Part shown: one piece after another, positions 53,944 through 63,163 of the stretch | Layout of the letters: every line of letters begins with the position of its first letter | Position numbering within the stretch: the first letter of the stretch is position 1 | Source: DASWTL01 sp966250385 | GTDB lineage: Bacteria; Bacteroidota; Bacteroidia; Sphingobacteriales; Sphingobacteriaceae | Length of the DNA: 64,000 nucleotides | Direction of reading: 5' to 3' | NCBI GenBank assembly: GCA_966250385.1 | Contig: CBINHC010000012.1 | Coordinates: 78,058 to 142,057 of the forward strand | Notes under the pieces: generated by a model | Databases searched by the model: none | What the model was told of the DNA's origin: nothing | Seen by the model: only the letters and a program-made list of their open reading frames with translations | Position numbers and translations under genes: made by a program

Positions 53944-54696
53944 ATGCCTTTTATAAGACTGATCTTTTTCCTGCTTGTCCTGCACAGTCTCCCGTTCCCG
54001 GCGGCCGGACAAAAGCGAACGGTATCCGGCATCGTCTATGAACAGGGGACCCCGTTCCGCATCGGGGAGGTCATTGTTGAGAACAGGACAGCTAACCTTC
54101 GGGTCAAGACCAACTATATGGGCGAATTCACGATCCAGGGCTCACCGGGAGATTCACTCCTGATTCATAAGGAAGGTTATGCGGACTTCAGCCTGCCCCT
54201 AAAGTCATCGAAAAACCTCGTAATCCAGCTCATTAAAATGCGGCAGCTCGCCGAGGTGACCATTACCGCCCCGACAAAAAAGGAAGAACTGGATGAAGTG
54301 ATGGCGGGATACCGGAAGAAAGGCACCTACTATATGGGGAAGCCGCCCGTGCTGGCTTATTTCTTTAAGCCGCTGACCGCACTTTATGAGCTGATCGGCC
54401 GGACTCCGCGCCAGGCCAGGCGCTTTCAGAACTATTACGAAAATGAACTGGAACAATCTGAGGTCGACCGCAGGTTTAACCGGGTTTTCGTAAAGTCACT
54501 GACGGGGCTTGAGGTAAAGGATCTGGTTAACTTCATGCAGCGCTACCGGCCCGCTTATACTGAATTGTCGCGCTGGAATCAATATGACCTGATGAATTAT
54601 GTCCGCCGTTCACTGACGGATTTTAATGAAAAGGGAAGACCCGCGGCCGAAGCGCTACCGGACCTGAGAACCATACCGGTTCCCGCAAAGAACTGA
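53944..54696 (+). CDS. Secreted carboxypeptidase-regulatory-like domain protein
   Basis: The 250-residue protein has a signal peptide (MPFIRLIFFLLVLHSLPFPAAG) and an immunoglobulin-like carboxypeptidase-regulatory domain (about 25-105: VSGIVYEQGTPFRIGEVIVE, LRVKTNYMGEFTI), as in the plug-preceding part of Bacteroidota outer-membrane proteins, then a charged region with QNYYENELEQSEVDRRFNR. No barrel follows. Periplasmic or surface location is likely; function unknown. The frame is open back to 53830; ATG 53944 starts the signal peptide. Its stop abuts the rnc stop. Confidence 0.82.
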   Translation: MPFIRLIFFLLVLHSLPFPAAGQKRTVSGIVYEQGTPFRIGEVIVENRTANLRVKTNYMGEFTIQGSPGDSLLIHKEGYADFSLPLKSSKNLVIQLIKMRQLAEVTITAPTKKEELDEVMAGYRKKGTYYMGKPPVLAYFFKPLTALYELIGRTPRQARRFQNYYENELEQSEVDRRFNRVFVKSLTGLEVKDLVNFMQRYRPAYTELSRWNQYDLMNYVRRSLTDFNEKGRPAAEALPDLRTIPVPAKN

Positions 54697-55425
54697 TCAG
54701 ATATTCAGCGCCTCACACGTCTTTTCAGCCGCAAGCTTTTCAGCGTTCTTCTTATTGTAGTCTCTGCCGATGCCGAAATTCTCACCGTCTATGATCGTCT
54801 GTATGGTAAAAAGTTTCGCACTGTCTCCGGCAGCATTGGGAACCTGTTCAAACGAAACATCTTTTCCATGCCGCTGGCACCATTCGATCAGCTTGCTTTT
54901 AAAGTTTGTTTCAGTCTGTTCAAGCGTGTTGATATCCACATGGGGCTTGATGATCCTGTTGATCAGAAAGTCGCGGGTGAAGTTGTAGCCTTTATCGAGA
55001 TATACGGCGCCCACGAGCGCTTCAAAAGCATCGCCGAGCAGTGAGCTTTGCTTGTTCTGGAAATTCACCATCCGGCTGTCAAACTCGACCAGTTCGTCGA
55101 ATCCGAGCTTCCGGGCCAGGGCGTTCAGGTTGGACCGGCTCACGATCTTGGAACGCATCTCTGTAAGAAAACCTTCTCCTTTATACGGATAACGCTTGAA
55201 CAACACTTCAGCCACCACACTGCCGAGAACGGCATCTCCGAGGAATTCCAGGCGTTCGTTGCTGTTCTTGGCCCCGTGCTTCACCACGACGGCGACGGAC
55301 TTATGCCGGAAAGCCAGCCTGTACAGGCTTAGGTTACCGGGCACGAAGCCAAGCAGATTCTTTAAAGACTTAACGTATTTACGTTGAGGAGATAAGTGTA
55401 GCTTATAAATGCTGGAAAAAGGCAT
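54697..55425 (-). CDS. rnc: Ribonuclease III
   Basis: The 242-residue enzyme cuts double-stranded RNA in rRNA processing. NERLEFLGDAVLG is the catalytic signature, with LLGDAFEALVGAVYLDKG as the second acidic site and a C-terminal dsRNA-binding domain (FKSKLIEWCQRHGKDV, then NKKNAEKLAAEKTCEAL). It is 70 bp after fabF in the usual acpP-fabF-rnc order. Confidence 0.96.
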   Translation of the reverse strand: MPFSSIYKLHLSPQRKYVKSLKNLLGFVPGNLSLYRLAFRHKSVAVVVKHGAKNSNERLEFLGDAVLGSVVAEVLFKRYPYKGEGFLTEMRSKIVSRSNLNALARKLGFDELVEFDSRMVNFQNKQSSLLGDAFEALVGAVYLDKGYNFTRDFLINRIIKPHVDINTLEQTETNFKSKLIEWCQRHGKDVSFEQVPNAAGDSAKLFTIQTIIDGENFGIGRDYNKKNAEKLAAEKTCEALNI

Positions 55426-55495
55426 TGATTCTTAACTGATAGCGTCTCAACTAAAAATAGCGCTTTCTGAAATCCTGAAAAAGAAAAAAGAGGCA

Positions 55496-56749
55496 TTACG
55501 CCTCGTATTTCCTGAAGATCACAGATGCGTTGTGTCCGCCGAAACCAAAGGTGTTGCTTTGGGCAGCCCTCACTACGCGCTTTTGTGCTTTATTGAATGT
55601 GAGATTTAGTTTAGGATCAATGTCCGGATCATCAGTAAAATGATTGATCGTTGGAGGTATGATATCGTTCACACAGGCAAGAATCGAGGCGATCGCTTCA
55701 ATTGCGCCCGCAGCACCTAGCAGGTGGCCTGTCATGGATTTTGTAGAACTGATATTCAACCGGTAGGCATCCTCTCCGAAAAGGTCTTTGATTGCCCTCG
55801 ATTCACTGATATCACCCAACGGGGTGGATGTTCCGTGTACGTTGATATAGTCGATATCAGAAGTGGTCATACCGGCATCCCGCAGTGCGTTGGTCATTAC
55901 CAGTCGTGCGCCCAGACCTTCAGGGTGTGGTGCCGTAATGTGATTCGCATCGGCACTCATTCCACCGCCGACCAGTTCGGCGTAGATCTTGGCTCCCCGC
56001 GCCATGGCGTGCTCGAGGTCTTCCAGGATAATTGCACCGGCACCTTCGCCTGCAACAAATCCGTCGCGGTCCTTGTCAAACGGACGGGACGCGGTGGCCG
56101 GATCGTCATTACGGGTAGAAAGCGCATGCATGGCATTGAAACCACCCATACCGGCTTCATTGATGATAGCCTCGGACCCGCCGGATACGATGATGTCCGC
56201 CATACCCAGCCGGATATAGTTGAAGGCATCGATCAGCGCGTTCGTTGAAGAGGCACATGCAGAAACCGTTGAAAAATTCGGGCCCCGCAAACCGTATTTC
56301 ATAGAGATATGGCCCGGAGCAATATCCAGGATCATTTTCGGTATGAAAAACGGGTTGAATCTCGGGGTTCCGTCCCCTTTGGCGAAGTTGGTCACTTCGT
56401 CGAGGAAAGTTTTTAATCCTCCGATACCTGAGCCCCAGATCACTCCGATGCGATTGGTATCTAACTGAGGAAAATCAAGCCCGGCGTCCTTGACAGCTTC
56501 GTCTGTAGCCGCCAGAGCATAGTGAACAAATGGATCGAGTTTCCGGGCTTCCTTTCGATCAAGAAAATCTTCAGGATTAAAACCCTTTACTTCACACGCA
56601 AACTTCGTTTTGAAGTGCGTGGTATCGTATTTCGTGATAGGAGCGGCACCGCTTACTCCATTGATCAGGTTGTTCCAATATTCGGCAACCGTGTTCCCAA
56701 TAGGAGTAAGCGCACCTAATCCCGTTACTACAACTCGTTTCAGCTCCAT
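55496..56749 (-). CDS. fabF: 3-oxoacyl-[acyl-carrier-protein] synthase II
   Basis: The 417-residue condensing enzyme has the Cys-His-His active site: SACASSTNALIDA, NVHGTSTPLGD and SMTGHLLGAAGAIEAIAS. It elongates acyl-ACP with malonyl-ACP. It follows acpP by 19 bp. Confidence 0.97.
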   Translation of the reverse strand: MELKRVVVTGLGALTPIGNTVAEYWNNLINGVSGAAPITKYDTTHFKTKFACEVKGFNPEDFLDRKEARKLDPFVHYALAATDEAVKDAGLDFPQLDTNRIGVIWGSGIGGLKTFLDEVTNFAKGDGTPRFNPFFIPKMILDIAPGHISMKYGLRGPNFSTVSACASSTNALIDAFNYIRLGMADIIVSGGSEAIINEAGMGGFNAMHALSTRNDDPATASRPFDKDRDGFVAGEGAGAIILEDLEHAMARGAKIYAELVGGGMSADANHITAPHPEGLGARLVMTNALRDAGMTTSDIDYINVHGTSTPLGDISESRAIKDLFGEDAYRLNISSTKSMTGHLLGAAGAIEAIASILACVNDIIPPTINHFTDDPDIDPKLNLTFNKAQKRVVRAAQSNTFGFGGHNASVIFRKYEA

Positions 56750-56768
56750 CTATAATGCTAAGCGTAAC

Positions 56769-57005
56769 CTATTTTACGTTTTTCTCTAAATAAGCGATCG
56801 CTTGTCCGACTGTGCCGATAGTTTCAGCCTGGTCATCAGGGATAGCAACGTTAAACTCTTTTTCAAACTCCATGATTAGTTCCACGGTGTCCAATGAGTC
56901 TGCGCCAAGATCGTTTGTGAAAGAAGCCTCAGGGGTCACTTCACTCTCATCAACTCCTAATTTTTCTACGATAATTGCTTTTACTCTTGAAGCGATATCA
57001 GACAT
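56769..57005 (-). CDS. acpP: Acyl carrier protein
   Basis: The 78-residue acidic protein has the phosphopantetheine serine Ser37 in NDLGADSLDTVELIMEFEKE. It carries growing acyl chains. First gene of acpP-fabF-rnc, behind a good promoter. Confidence 0.97.
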   Translation of the reverse strand: MSDIASRVKAIIVEKLGVDESEVTPEASFTNDLGADSLDTVELIMEFEKEFNVAIPDDQAETIGTVGQAIAYLEKNVK

Positions 57006-57037
57006 AGTCTTATGATTTAATGGTTAAAAATTCTGTG

Positions 57038-57068
57038 CAAAGAAAAATAAATTCTAAGAAATATCAAA
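57038..57068 (-). promoter_or_regulatory. Promoter of acpP-fabF
   Basis: Minus strand TTTG (complement of 57065-57068), 19 bp, then TTTCTTTG (complement of 57038-57045), one mismatch from TAnnTTTG. Transcription would begin near 57033, about 28 bp before the acpP ATG. Confidence 0.65.
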
Positions 57069-57121
57069 CCTTTTTGTTTTTGCTCAAATTTTTGGCTGGA
57101 ATATAAATAAATGCCTTTTTT

Positions 57122-57129
57122 TAACTTTG
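57122..57129 (+). promoter_or_regulatory. Candidate -7 element of the IPExxxVDY gene
   Basis: TAACTTTG matches TAnnTTTG and lies 28 bp before the first codon. A TTTG at 57091 is too far (27 bp) for a standard spacer. Confidence 0.35.
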
Positions 57130-57157
57130 CTGCCGGCTACCCCAAAACCCAGTTATT

Positions 57158-57577
57158 TTGAATAAGTTAACGTTAAAATTTGAGCCTGATCTGGACTTTA
57201 TTCTCATTGCAATAACAGTGCCTCTGAAGGACTACCGGTTTTGTTACAAGCTTAACAAGCAACTAAACAGAGAGTTTTATCGCATAGAGGAATTGGAACT
57301 GCAGTTCAACGTGGATGAAGAACCCTTCTACTTCAGCCGTTATTTTTATGAGGACACCAACACCGAAAACGAATTTTTTTTGTTAGCTAACAAGGGATCG
57401 GAGGGCTTTCTGATCCCCGAAATGAAAACCGTGGACTATTTTTTGCTGATTTACAATTACTTCGACGAGGAGGACCTTCAGCACCTGCTGACACAGATCA
57501 ACCGGATCCCGGAAGTGCAGGTGGCGGCAGAAGTTGATCCAAGGAAGTTGAAATCACGAGAAAACTTGGTATTTTAG
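57158..57577 (+). CDS. IPExxxVDY-family protein
   Basis: The 139-residue soluble protein contains the family name motif IPEMKTVDY (about 87-95), preceded by ENEFFLLANKGSEGFL. The family is restricted to Bacteroidota and of unknown function; here it sits between the divergent acpP-fabF-rnc operon and pyk. The start is TTG (57158); no upstream ATG is in frame. Confidence 0.88.
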   Translation: MNKLTLKFEPDLDFILIAITVPLKDYRFCYKLNKQLNREFYRIEELELQFNVDEEPFYFSRYFYEDTNTENEFFLLANKGSEGFLIPEMKTVDYFLLIYNYFDEEDLQHLLTQINRIPEVQVAAEVDPRKLKSRENLVF

Positions 57578-57642
57578 CCATCTTCATTTTAAAGTGTACC
57601 TTGTACACCTTATTGGTTACACCTATAATAAATTGATAATTG

Positions 57643-59073
57643 ATGAAAGTTGTTCATAACAGAACTAAAATCGTAGCGACGCTGGGCCCGGCTTCCTCCA
57701 GCAAGGAAGTATTGCTAAGCATGATAAAAGCCGGAGTAGATGTTTGCCGTTTAAACTTTTCCCATGGACGCCAGGCTGATCACCAGAAAGTGATCGATAC
57801 CATCCGGGAGATCAACAAACAGTATAAGACCAACGTCGGCATCCTGGCCGACCTCCAGGGACCGAAGATCCGCATCGGACTGGTCAAGGACGGCGGCGTT
57901 CAGCTGCTGAACGGGAGCCAGATCGACATTACGACCAACGAACTGATCGGCGATGAGCAACAGATCTATATTACCTATCAGAGCTTCCCGAAAGATGTAA
58001 GGCCCGGAGAGATCATCCTATTGGATGACGGTAAGATCCAGATGAGGGTCCTTGCCACCAATAATAAGGATACCGTAACCTGCGAGATCGTTCATGGCGG
58101 GGTCCTGACCTCCCGGAAAGGCGTCAACCTGCCCAATACCAAGGTGTCGATCCCAAGCCTTACCGAAGAAGATCTGGCCAACCTGGAATTCGCCCTCGAG
58201 AATGACGTGGAATGGATCGGGCTTTCGTTCGTCCGCTCCGCTGAAGATATTATTGAACTGAAAAGGATCATCAGCCGCAGCGAGAAAGCTGCCCGGGTGA
58301 TCGCCAAGATCGAAAAACCGGAAGCCATCGAGAATATCGATGCGATCATCACGGTGACCGACGGCGTGATGGTGGCCCGTGGAGACCTCGGTGTGGAGAT
58401 GCCGATGGAACAGGTGCCCGTACTTCAGAAGATGATCGCCAGAAAATGCCGCGAAGCCTCCAAACCGGTAATCGTGGCCACCCAGATGCTCGAGAGCATG
58501 ATCACCACCCCGCGTCCGACCCGGGCGGAGGTGAATGACGTGGCCAACTCGGTCCTCGACGGCGCCGATGCGGTCATGCTGAGCGGTGAGACATCCGTCG
58601 GAGAGTTCCCGCTGCTGGTTATCGAAACCATGCAGAAGATCGTACGGAACGTCGAAGAAACTTCGTATCCTTTCAATACGCCTAAAAAACTGAATGCCGG
58701 CTCATCGACCTATATGGCGGACGCCGTCTGCGGATCAGCCGTATACCTCGCTGAAAAGACCAATGCCGCAGGTATCGTTTCCATGACGTCTTCGGGATAT
58801 ACTGCATTTGAGATCTCCAGCCACCGTCCGAAAGCCAACACGTTTATCTTCACTACGAACAGGCAGCTCCTCAATACGCTCAGCCTGCTCTGGGGAGTCC
58901 GCGGTTTCTTTTACGATAAGTTCGAGAGTACCGATCAGACTATCAGTGACGTGACGAACATCCTGAAGGACCAGAAACTGGTCGAGCCGGGCGAAGTCGT
59001 CATCAATACGGCGGCCATTCCGATCGAAAAGAAAGCGAAAACCAACATGATCAAGGTGACCATCGTCGACTAG
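57643..59073 (+). CDS. pyk: Pyruvate kinase
   Basis: The 476-residue glycolytic enzyme has TKIVATLGPASSSKEVL, RLNFSHG, ILADLQGPKIRIG, IAKIEKPEAIENID with the catalytic lysine and MVARGDLGVEMP; the C-terminal allosteric domain runs from about 360. It follows the IPExxxVDY gene by 65 bp and is closed by a terminator. ATG 57643 is used over TTG 57640. Confidence 0.97.
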   Translation: MKVVHNRTKIVATLGPASSSKEVLLSMIKAGVDVCRLNFSHGRQADHQKVIDTIREINKQYKTNVGILADLQGPKIRIGLVKDGGVQLLNGSQIDITTNELIGDEQQIYITYQSFPKDVRPGEIILLDDGKIQMRVLATNNKDTVTCEIVHGGVLTSRKGVNLPNTKVSIPSLTEEDLANLEFALENDVEWIGLSFVRSAEDIIELKRIISRSEKAARVIAKIEKPEAIENIDAIITVTDGVMVARGDLGVEMPMEQVPVLQKMIARKCREASKPVIVATQMLESMITTPRPTRAEVNDVANSVLDGADAVMLSGETSVGEFPLLVIETMQKIVRNVEETSYPFNTPKKLNAGSSTYMADAVCGSAVYLAEKTNAAGIVSMTSSGYTAFEISSHRPKANTFIFTTNRQLLNTLSLLWGVRGFFYDKFESTDQTISDVTNILKDQKLVEPGEVVINTAAIPIEKKAKTNMIKVTIVD

Positions 59074-59097
59074 ATCCCGGTTCCTGCAGAACATATT

Positions 59098-59133
59098 AGA
59101 CAGCGCGGTTTCTTACCGCGCTGTTCCTGTTTT
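59098..59133 (+). terminator. Rho-independent terminator of pyk
   Basis: ACAGCGCGGT (59100-59109) pairs with ACCGCGCTGT (59115-59124), 10 bp perfect with a five-base loop, followed by TCCTGTTTT. Confidence 0.88.
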
Positions 59134-59218
59134 AAACCCTTCCCTCGCACGTTACGGAACCTTCACCGGCGGGGCCGCCCAAGGGCCTGAAAAACACCCG
59201 AAAATCACCGGAATTTTA

Positions 59219-59309
59219 AGTTTTCCACATAGTCAACATGCAGATTTTCTGCACTTTAGATAAATATCCGATAAAAGAAGCCCGATACCCCGCGAAGCTG
59301 TGGAAAACT
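59219..59309 (+). promoter_or_regulatory. 11-bp inverted repeat of DnaA-box-like sequence upstream of nrdJ
   Basis: AGTTTTCCACA (59219-59229) and its exact reverse complement TGTGGAAAACT (59299-59309) flank 69 bp. Each holds TTTTCCACA, which fits the DnaA-box consensus TTWTNCACA. A further palindrome TGCAGA-TTT-TCTGCA lies between them (59239-59253). The surrounding 335-bp gap (59074-59408) has no coding frame, and I saw no cobalamin-riboswitch B12 box. Confidence 0.6.
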
Positions 59310-59408
59310 GCAGACGAACTTCTGGACCCATTGGAATAAATTTGATTAAAAACTCCTGAAGATTTTCGGGACGTTAATTCGCTCAACGACAAGTTATAAG
59401 AAACAGAT

Positions 59409-62400
59409 ATGGGAAAAACTTCTACAAACAAAACGACGAAAGGCGCCGGAAAGGGATTAAGCTTTCAGCGGTATTTCAGCAAAGACGGTGTAAACGTGTA
59501 TGACCTGTTCGCTTATGAGAAGCGTTCGTCTGTTATCCGCAACCCTGCCGGTGATGCAGTCTTCGAAATGAATGATGTGGAAGTTCCCGCTTCATGGAGC
59601 CAGGTTGCCACCGACATCCTCGCACAAAAATATTTCCGGAAAGCCGGCGTTCCGCAGCCCGACGGTACGACAGGATCCGAAAAAAGCATCAAACAGGTAG
59701 CCCACCGTCTGGCTGACTGCTGGAGACAGTGGGGCGTCCGTTACGGCTATTTCGCATCGAAAGAAGATGCCGACATTTTCTACGACGAACTGGTATATAC
59801 CATCGTCGGTCAGCTGGCGGCCCCGAATTCCCCGCAATGGTTCAATACCGGTCTGCACTCAGCATACGGCATTACCGGCAAACCGCAGGGTCACTACTTC
59901 GTAGATCCTGACACGGAAGAGCTTAAAAAATCAACCTCCGCCTACGAGCGGCCTCAGCCGCACGCCTGCTTCATCCTGTCTGTAAATGACGACCTGGTGA
60001 ACGAAGGCGGCATCATGGACCTTTGGGTACGGGAAGCGCGGATCTTCAAATACGGATCAGGCGTTGGAACCAACTTCTCTTCCATCCGCGGAGAAAATGA
60101 AAAACTTTCCGGAGGCGGCTATTCATCCGGTCTGATGTCGTTCCTGAAGATCGGAGACCGGGCGGCAGGTGCGATCAAATCAGGCGGAACAACCCGCCGT
60201 GCGGCCAAGATGGTCTGCCTTGACCTGGACCACCCCGAGATCGAGTCGTTCGTCAACTGGAAGGTCGAGGAAGAGAAAAAGGTAGCTGCGCTGATCGCTG
60301 CGGGTTATTCTTCAGATTACGAAGGAGAGGCCTACAGGACCGTAGCCGGTCAGAACTCGAACAACTCCGTCCGGATTCCGAACAGCTTCTTTCAGGCCCT
60401 GGAGAACGGATCTTCCTGGGATCTCATCGGCCGTATGACCGGCAAAGTGATGCGGTCCATCTCTGCAGAGAAATTGTGGCAGGATATCGCCTTCGCTGCA
60501 TGGGCGTGTGCGGATCCCGGCGTTCAGTTCGACACCACGATCAACGAGTGGCACACCTGCCCTGAAGGCGGAAGGATCAACGCATCCAATCCGTGCTCAG
60601 AGTACATGTTCCTGGACAATACGGCCTGTAACCTGGCTTCAATCAACCTTGCACATTTCTTTAACCCGGAGACCCTGACCTTTGATGTCAAAGGTTTTGA
60701 ACATGCCTGCCGGATCTGGACCGTGGTCCTTGAGATCTCCGTCCTGATGGCCCAGTTCCCTTCAGAGGAAGTGGCCAAGCTATCCTACGAATACCGCACC
60801 CTCGGCCTGGGCTACGCAAACCTTGGCTCGATGCTGATGGTCGCAGGGATTCCTTACGACAGCGACAAGGCCCGCGCAATCGGCGGGGCTATTACCGCCA
60901 TCATGACCGGTACCGCCTACGCTACTTCCGCTGAGATGGCGAAAGAACTGGGGACATTCAAAAGATACGAAGAGAACAAGAAGCACATGCTTCGCGTAAT
61001 GCGGAATCACCGGTATGCGGCCTATAATGAGACCAGCGCCTATGAGGGCCTGGAGATCGCGCCTCCGGGAATCGACCCGAAATACTGCCCGGACTACCTC
61101 CTTTCAGCCGCAGGCAATGCCTGGGATAAGGCAGTTGAGCTCGGCGAGAAATACGGATACCGCAACGCCCAGACCACGGTTATCGCACCGACTGGAACCA
61201 TCGGCCTGGTCATGGACTGTGATACGACCGGTATCGAACCTGATTTCGCACTGGTGAAGTTCAAGAAACTCTCCGGCGGAGGCTACTTCAAGATCATTAA
61301 CCAGGCTGTTCCTACCGCTCTGAAGAACCTCGGTTATCAGGAACACGAGATCCAGGCGATCGTGAATTACGCCAAAGGTGCCGCAACGCTGCAAGGCGCT
61401 CCGCACATCAACTTTGATACGCTGAAAGGCAAAGGATTTACGCCTGACGAACTTCAGAAGATCGACAAATCGCTCCTTGCAGCGTTTGAGATCGGATTCG
61501 TATTCAACCAATGGACACTTGGCGAAGATTGCCTGAAGCGTCTGGGCTTTAAGGCCGAACAATACAACTCACCGGACTTCAACCTGCTCCGTTCACTAGG
61601 ATTTTCCCGTCAGCAGATCGCCGAGGCGAACGAATACATCTGCGGAACCATGACCATAGAAGGTGCTCCATACCTGAAGGACGAACACCTGGCGATCTTT
61701 GACTGCGCCAACAAATGCGGCCAGAAAGGCGTACGGTTCATTCATGCTCACGGCCATATCAAAATGATGGCCGCGGCACAACCGTTCCTGTCAGGAGCGA
61801 TCTCCAAGACCATCAACCTGCCGAACGAAGCTACCGTTGAAGAAATCAAGGATTGCTACGAGCTGTCTTGGAAACTTGCCCTTAAGGCGAACGCGCTGTA
61901 CCGGGACGGCTGTAAGCTTTCCCAGCCGCTGTCCACCAAATCGTCAGACTCCAAGGACGAAAACATCGAATCGGTTGAAGAGGTCCTCGGCCAGGCGGCC
62001 AACGTAAAATTAAGCGACCTGACTCCTGAGCAGGTGCTTGAGGCTGCGCGTGCAATCCTGGAAAAGTCAACCGATACTCATTTCAAACGCCAGCTTTCCT
62101 CTGTTGTTGAAAAGAAAAATCTGCCGGCCCGCAGAAGCGGATTCACTCAGAAGGCATCCGTCGGCGGTCAGACGATCTTCGTCAGAACCGGGGATTATGA
62201 AGACGGAACGCTGGGCGAGATTTTCGTGGATATGCACAAGGAAGGTGCGACGTTCAGGTCCCTGATGAACTGTTTCGCGATCGCCGTATCCGTCGGTTTA
62301 CAGTACGGTGTACCGCTGGAAGAGTTCGTGGATAAGTTTACGTTCACGCGTTTTGAACCGTCCGGTATGGTAGCAGGACACAACAATATCAAGAGCGCAA

Positions 62401-62720
62401 CCTCTATCATTGATTATATTTTCCGGATGCTGGGCTACGAATACCTGGGCCGTACAGACCTGGTACATGTGATAACAGAGCAAAAAGCGGTTATCGGTAA
62501 TCCTCAGATGCAGGATCAGGACGTTAACCCGGATCCGACCAATTCAATTGAGGTCAGCAAGACGGAGGTAGTGGAGAATAAAGTTCTCAGACCCGTGCTG
62601 GACATCTCCGGCGGCGGTCAGTCCGATGCTCCGGCCTGCACCAACTGCGGACACATCATGGTACGGTCAGGCACATGCTACAAATGCCTCAACTGCGGAA
62701 CGCAGGGAGGTTGTTCATAA
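59409..62720 (+). CDS. nrdJ: Adenosylcobalamin-dependent ribonucleotide reductase (class II)
   Basis: The 1103-residue enzyme reduces ribonucleotides to deoxyribonucleotides with a B12-generated thiyl radical. Motifs: QWFNTGLHSAYGI and GVGTNFSSIRGENEKLSGGG in the N-terminal part, INASNPCSEYMFLDNTACN with an active-site cysteine (about 394-412), VIAPTGTIGLVMDCDTTG (about 592-609), and a C-terminal tail CTNCGHIMVRSGTCYKCLNC with CxxC pairs for re-reduction. It is the only RNR in the window and has its own terminator. A B12 demand is shared with meaB. Confidence 0.96.
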   Translation: MGKTSTNKTTKGAGKGLSFQRYFSKDGVNVYDLFAYEKRSSVIRNPAGDAVFEMNDVEVPASWSQVATDILAQKYFRKAGVPQPDGTTGSEKSIKQVAHRLADCWRQWGVRYGYFASKEDADIFYDELVYTIVGQLAAPNSPQWFNTGLHSAYGITGKPQGHYFVDPDTEELKKSTSAYERPQPHACFILSVNDDLVNEGGIMDLWVREARIFKYGSGVGTNFSSIRGENEKLSGGGYSSGLMSFLKIGDRAAGAIKSGGTTRRAAKMVCLDLDHPEIESFVNWKVEEEKKVAALIAAGYSSDYEGEAYRTVAGQNSNNSVRIPNSFFQALENGSSWDLIGRMTGKVMRSISAEKLWQDIAFAAWACADPGVQFDTTINEWHTCPEGGRINASNPCSEYMFLDNTACNLASINLAHFFNPETLTFDVKGFEHACRIWTVVLEISVLMAQFPSEEVAKLSYEYRTLGLGYANLGSMLMVAGIPYDSDKARAIGGAITAIMTGTAYATSAEMAKELGTFKRYEENKKHMLRVMRNHRYAAYNETSAYEGLEIAPPGIDPKYCPDYLLSAAGNAWDKAVELGEKYGYRNAQTTVIAPTGTIGLVMDCDTTGIEPDFALVKFKKLSGGGYFKIINQAVPTALKNLGYQEHEIQAIVNYAKGAATLQGAPHINFDTLKGKGFTPDELQKIDKSLLAAFEIGFVFNQWTLGEDCLKRLGFKAEQYNSPDFNLLRSLGFSRQQIAEANEYICGTMTIEGAPYLKDEHLAIFDCANKCGQKGVRFIHAHGHIKMMAAAQPFLSGAISKTINLPNEATVEEIKDCYELSWKLALKANALYRDGCKLSQPLSTKSSDSKDENIESVEEVLGQAANVKLSDLTPEQVLEAARAILEKSTDTHFKRQLSSVVEKKNLPARRSGFTQKASVGGQTIFVRTGDYEDGTLGEIFVDMHKEGATFRSLMNCFAIAVSVGLQYGVPLEEFVDKFTFTRFEPSGMVAGHNNIKSATSIIDYIFRMLGYEYLGRTDLVHVITEQKAVIGNPQMQDQDVNPDPTNSIEVSKTEVVENKVLRPVLDISGGGQSDAPACTNCGHIMVRSGTCYKCLNCGTQGGCS

Positions 62721-62751
62721 CATAGAAAACCCTGCACGAGATTTCAATACC

Positions 62752-62780
62752 AGGCCCGCCAGAAAATGGCGGGCCTTTTC
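62752..62780 (+). terminator. Rho-independent terminator of nrdJ
   Basis: AGGCCCGCCA (62752-62761) pairs perfectly with TGGCGGGCCT (62767-62776) around GAAAA, followed by TTTTC. Confidence 0.9.
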
Positions 62781-63163
62781 TATTCAAACAAATCCGTATG
62801 ACCGGCAGTACTCCCCGCGCTCCCGGAAATGCCGGCCTCAGGCAATCAGAATAAACGAACCCTGCTCCCTTGAAGATGGTCGTCCGGGCCGGAATACATC
62901 CGGTTCCGTCGCCATTCACCCGCATACTGATAAAGCAGCTGCTTCAGGGACAGAACCTTTCTTCATATGCAAATCAACCACATTTCAATCAATTGAATAT
63001 CAACTGGTTAAAAACAAAGTTAAGTTCCATATGTTAATTTTTAACCTGAAGATAAAGACGCGATATGATGGCAAGACCGACCCAGTTCAAACCACCTTGA
63101 AGAACTGCTGTGCCCCCGATCGATCTCACTAAGTCAAGACAATCACTTCTAACAAAAAAGCTT
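62781..63163 (+). other. Intergenic region before the QGYW lipoprotein (no gene seen)
   Basis: 383 bp without a convincing gene. GGTTAAAAA (63006-63014) and TTTTTAACC (63038-63046) form a 9-bp perfect inverted repeat around 23 bp; this could be an operator or part of a weak hairpin. No -33/-7 pair was found. Confidence 0.45.

Noticed and set aside
62626..63132. 168-residue frame spanning the end of nrdJ and the following gap
   Set aside because: It starts inside nrdJ in another frame and runs through the terminator hairpin.
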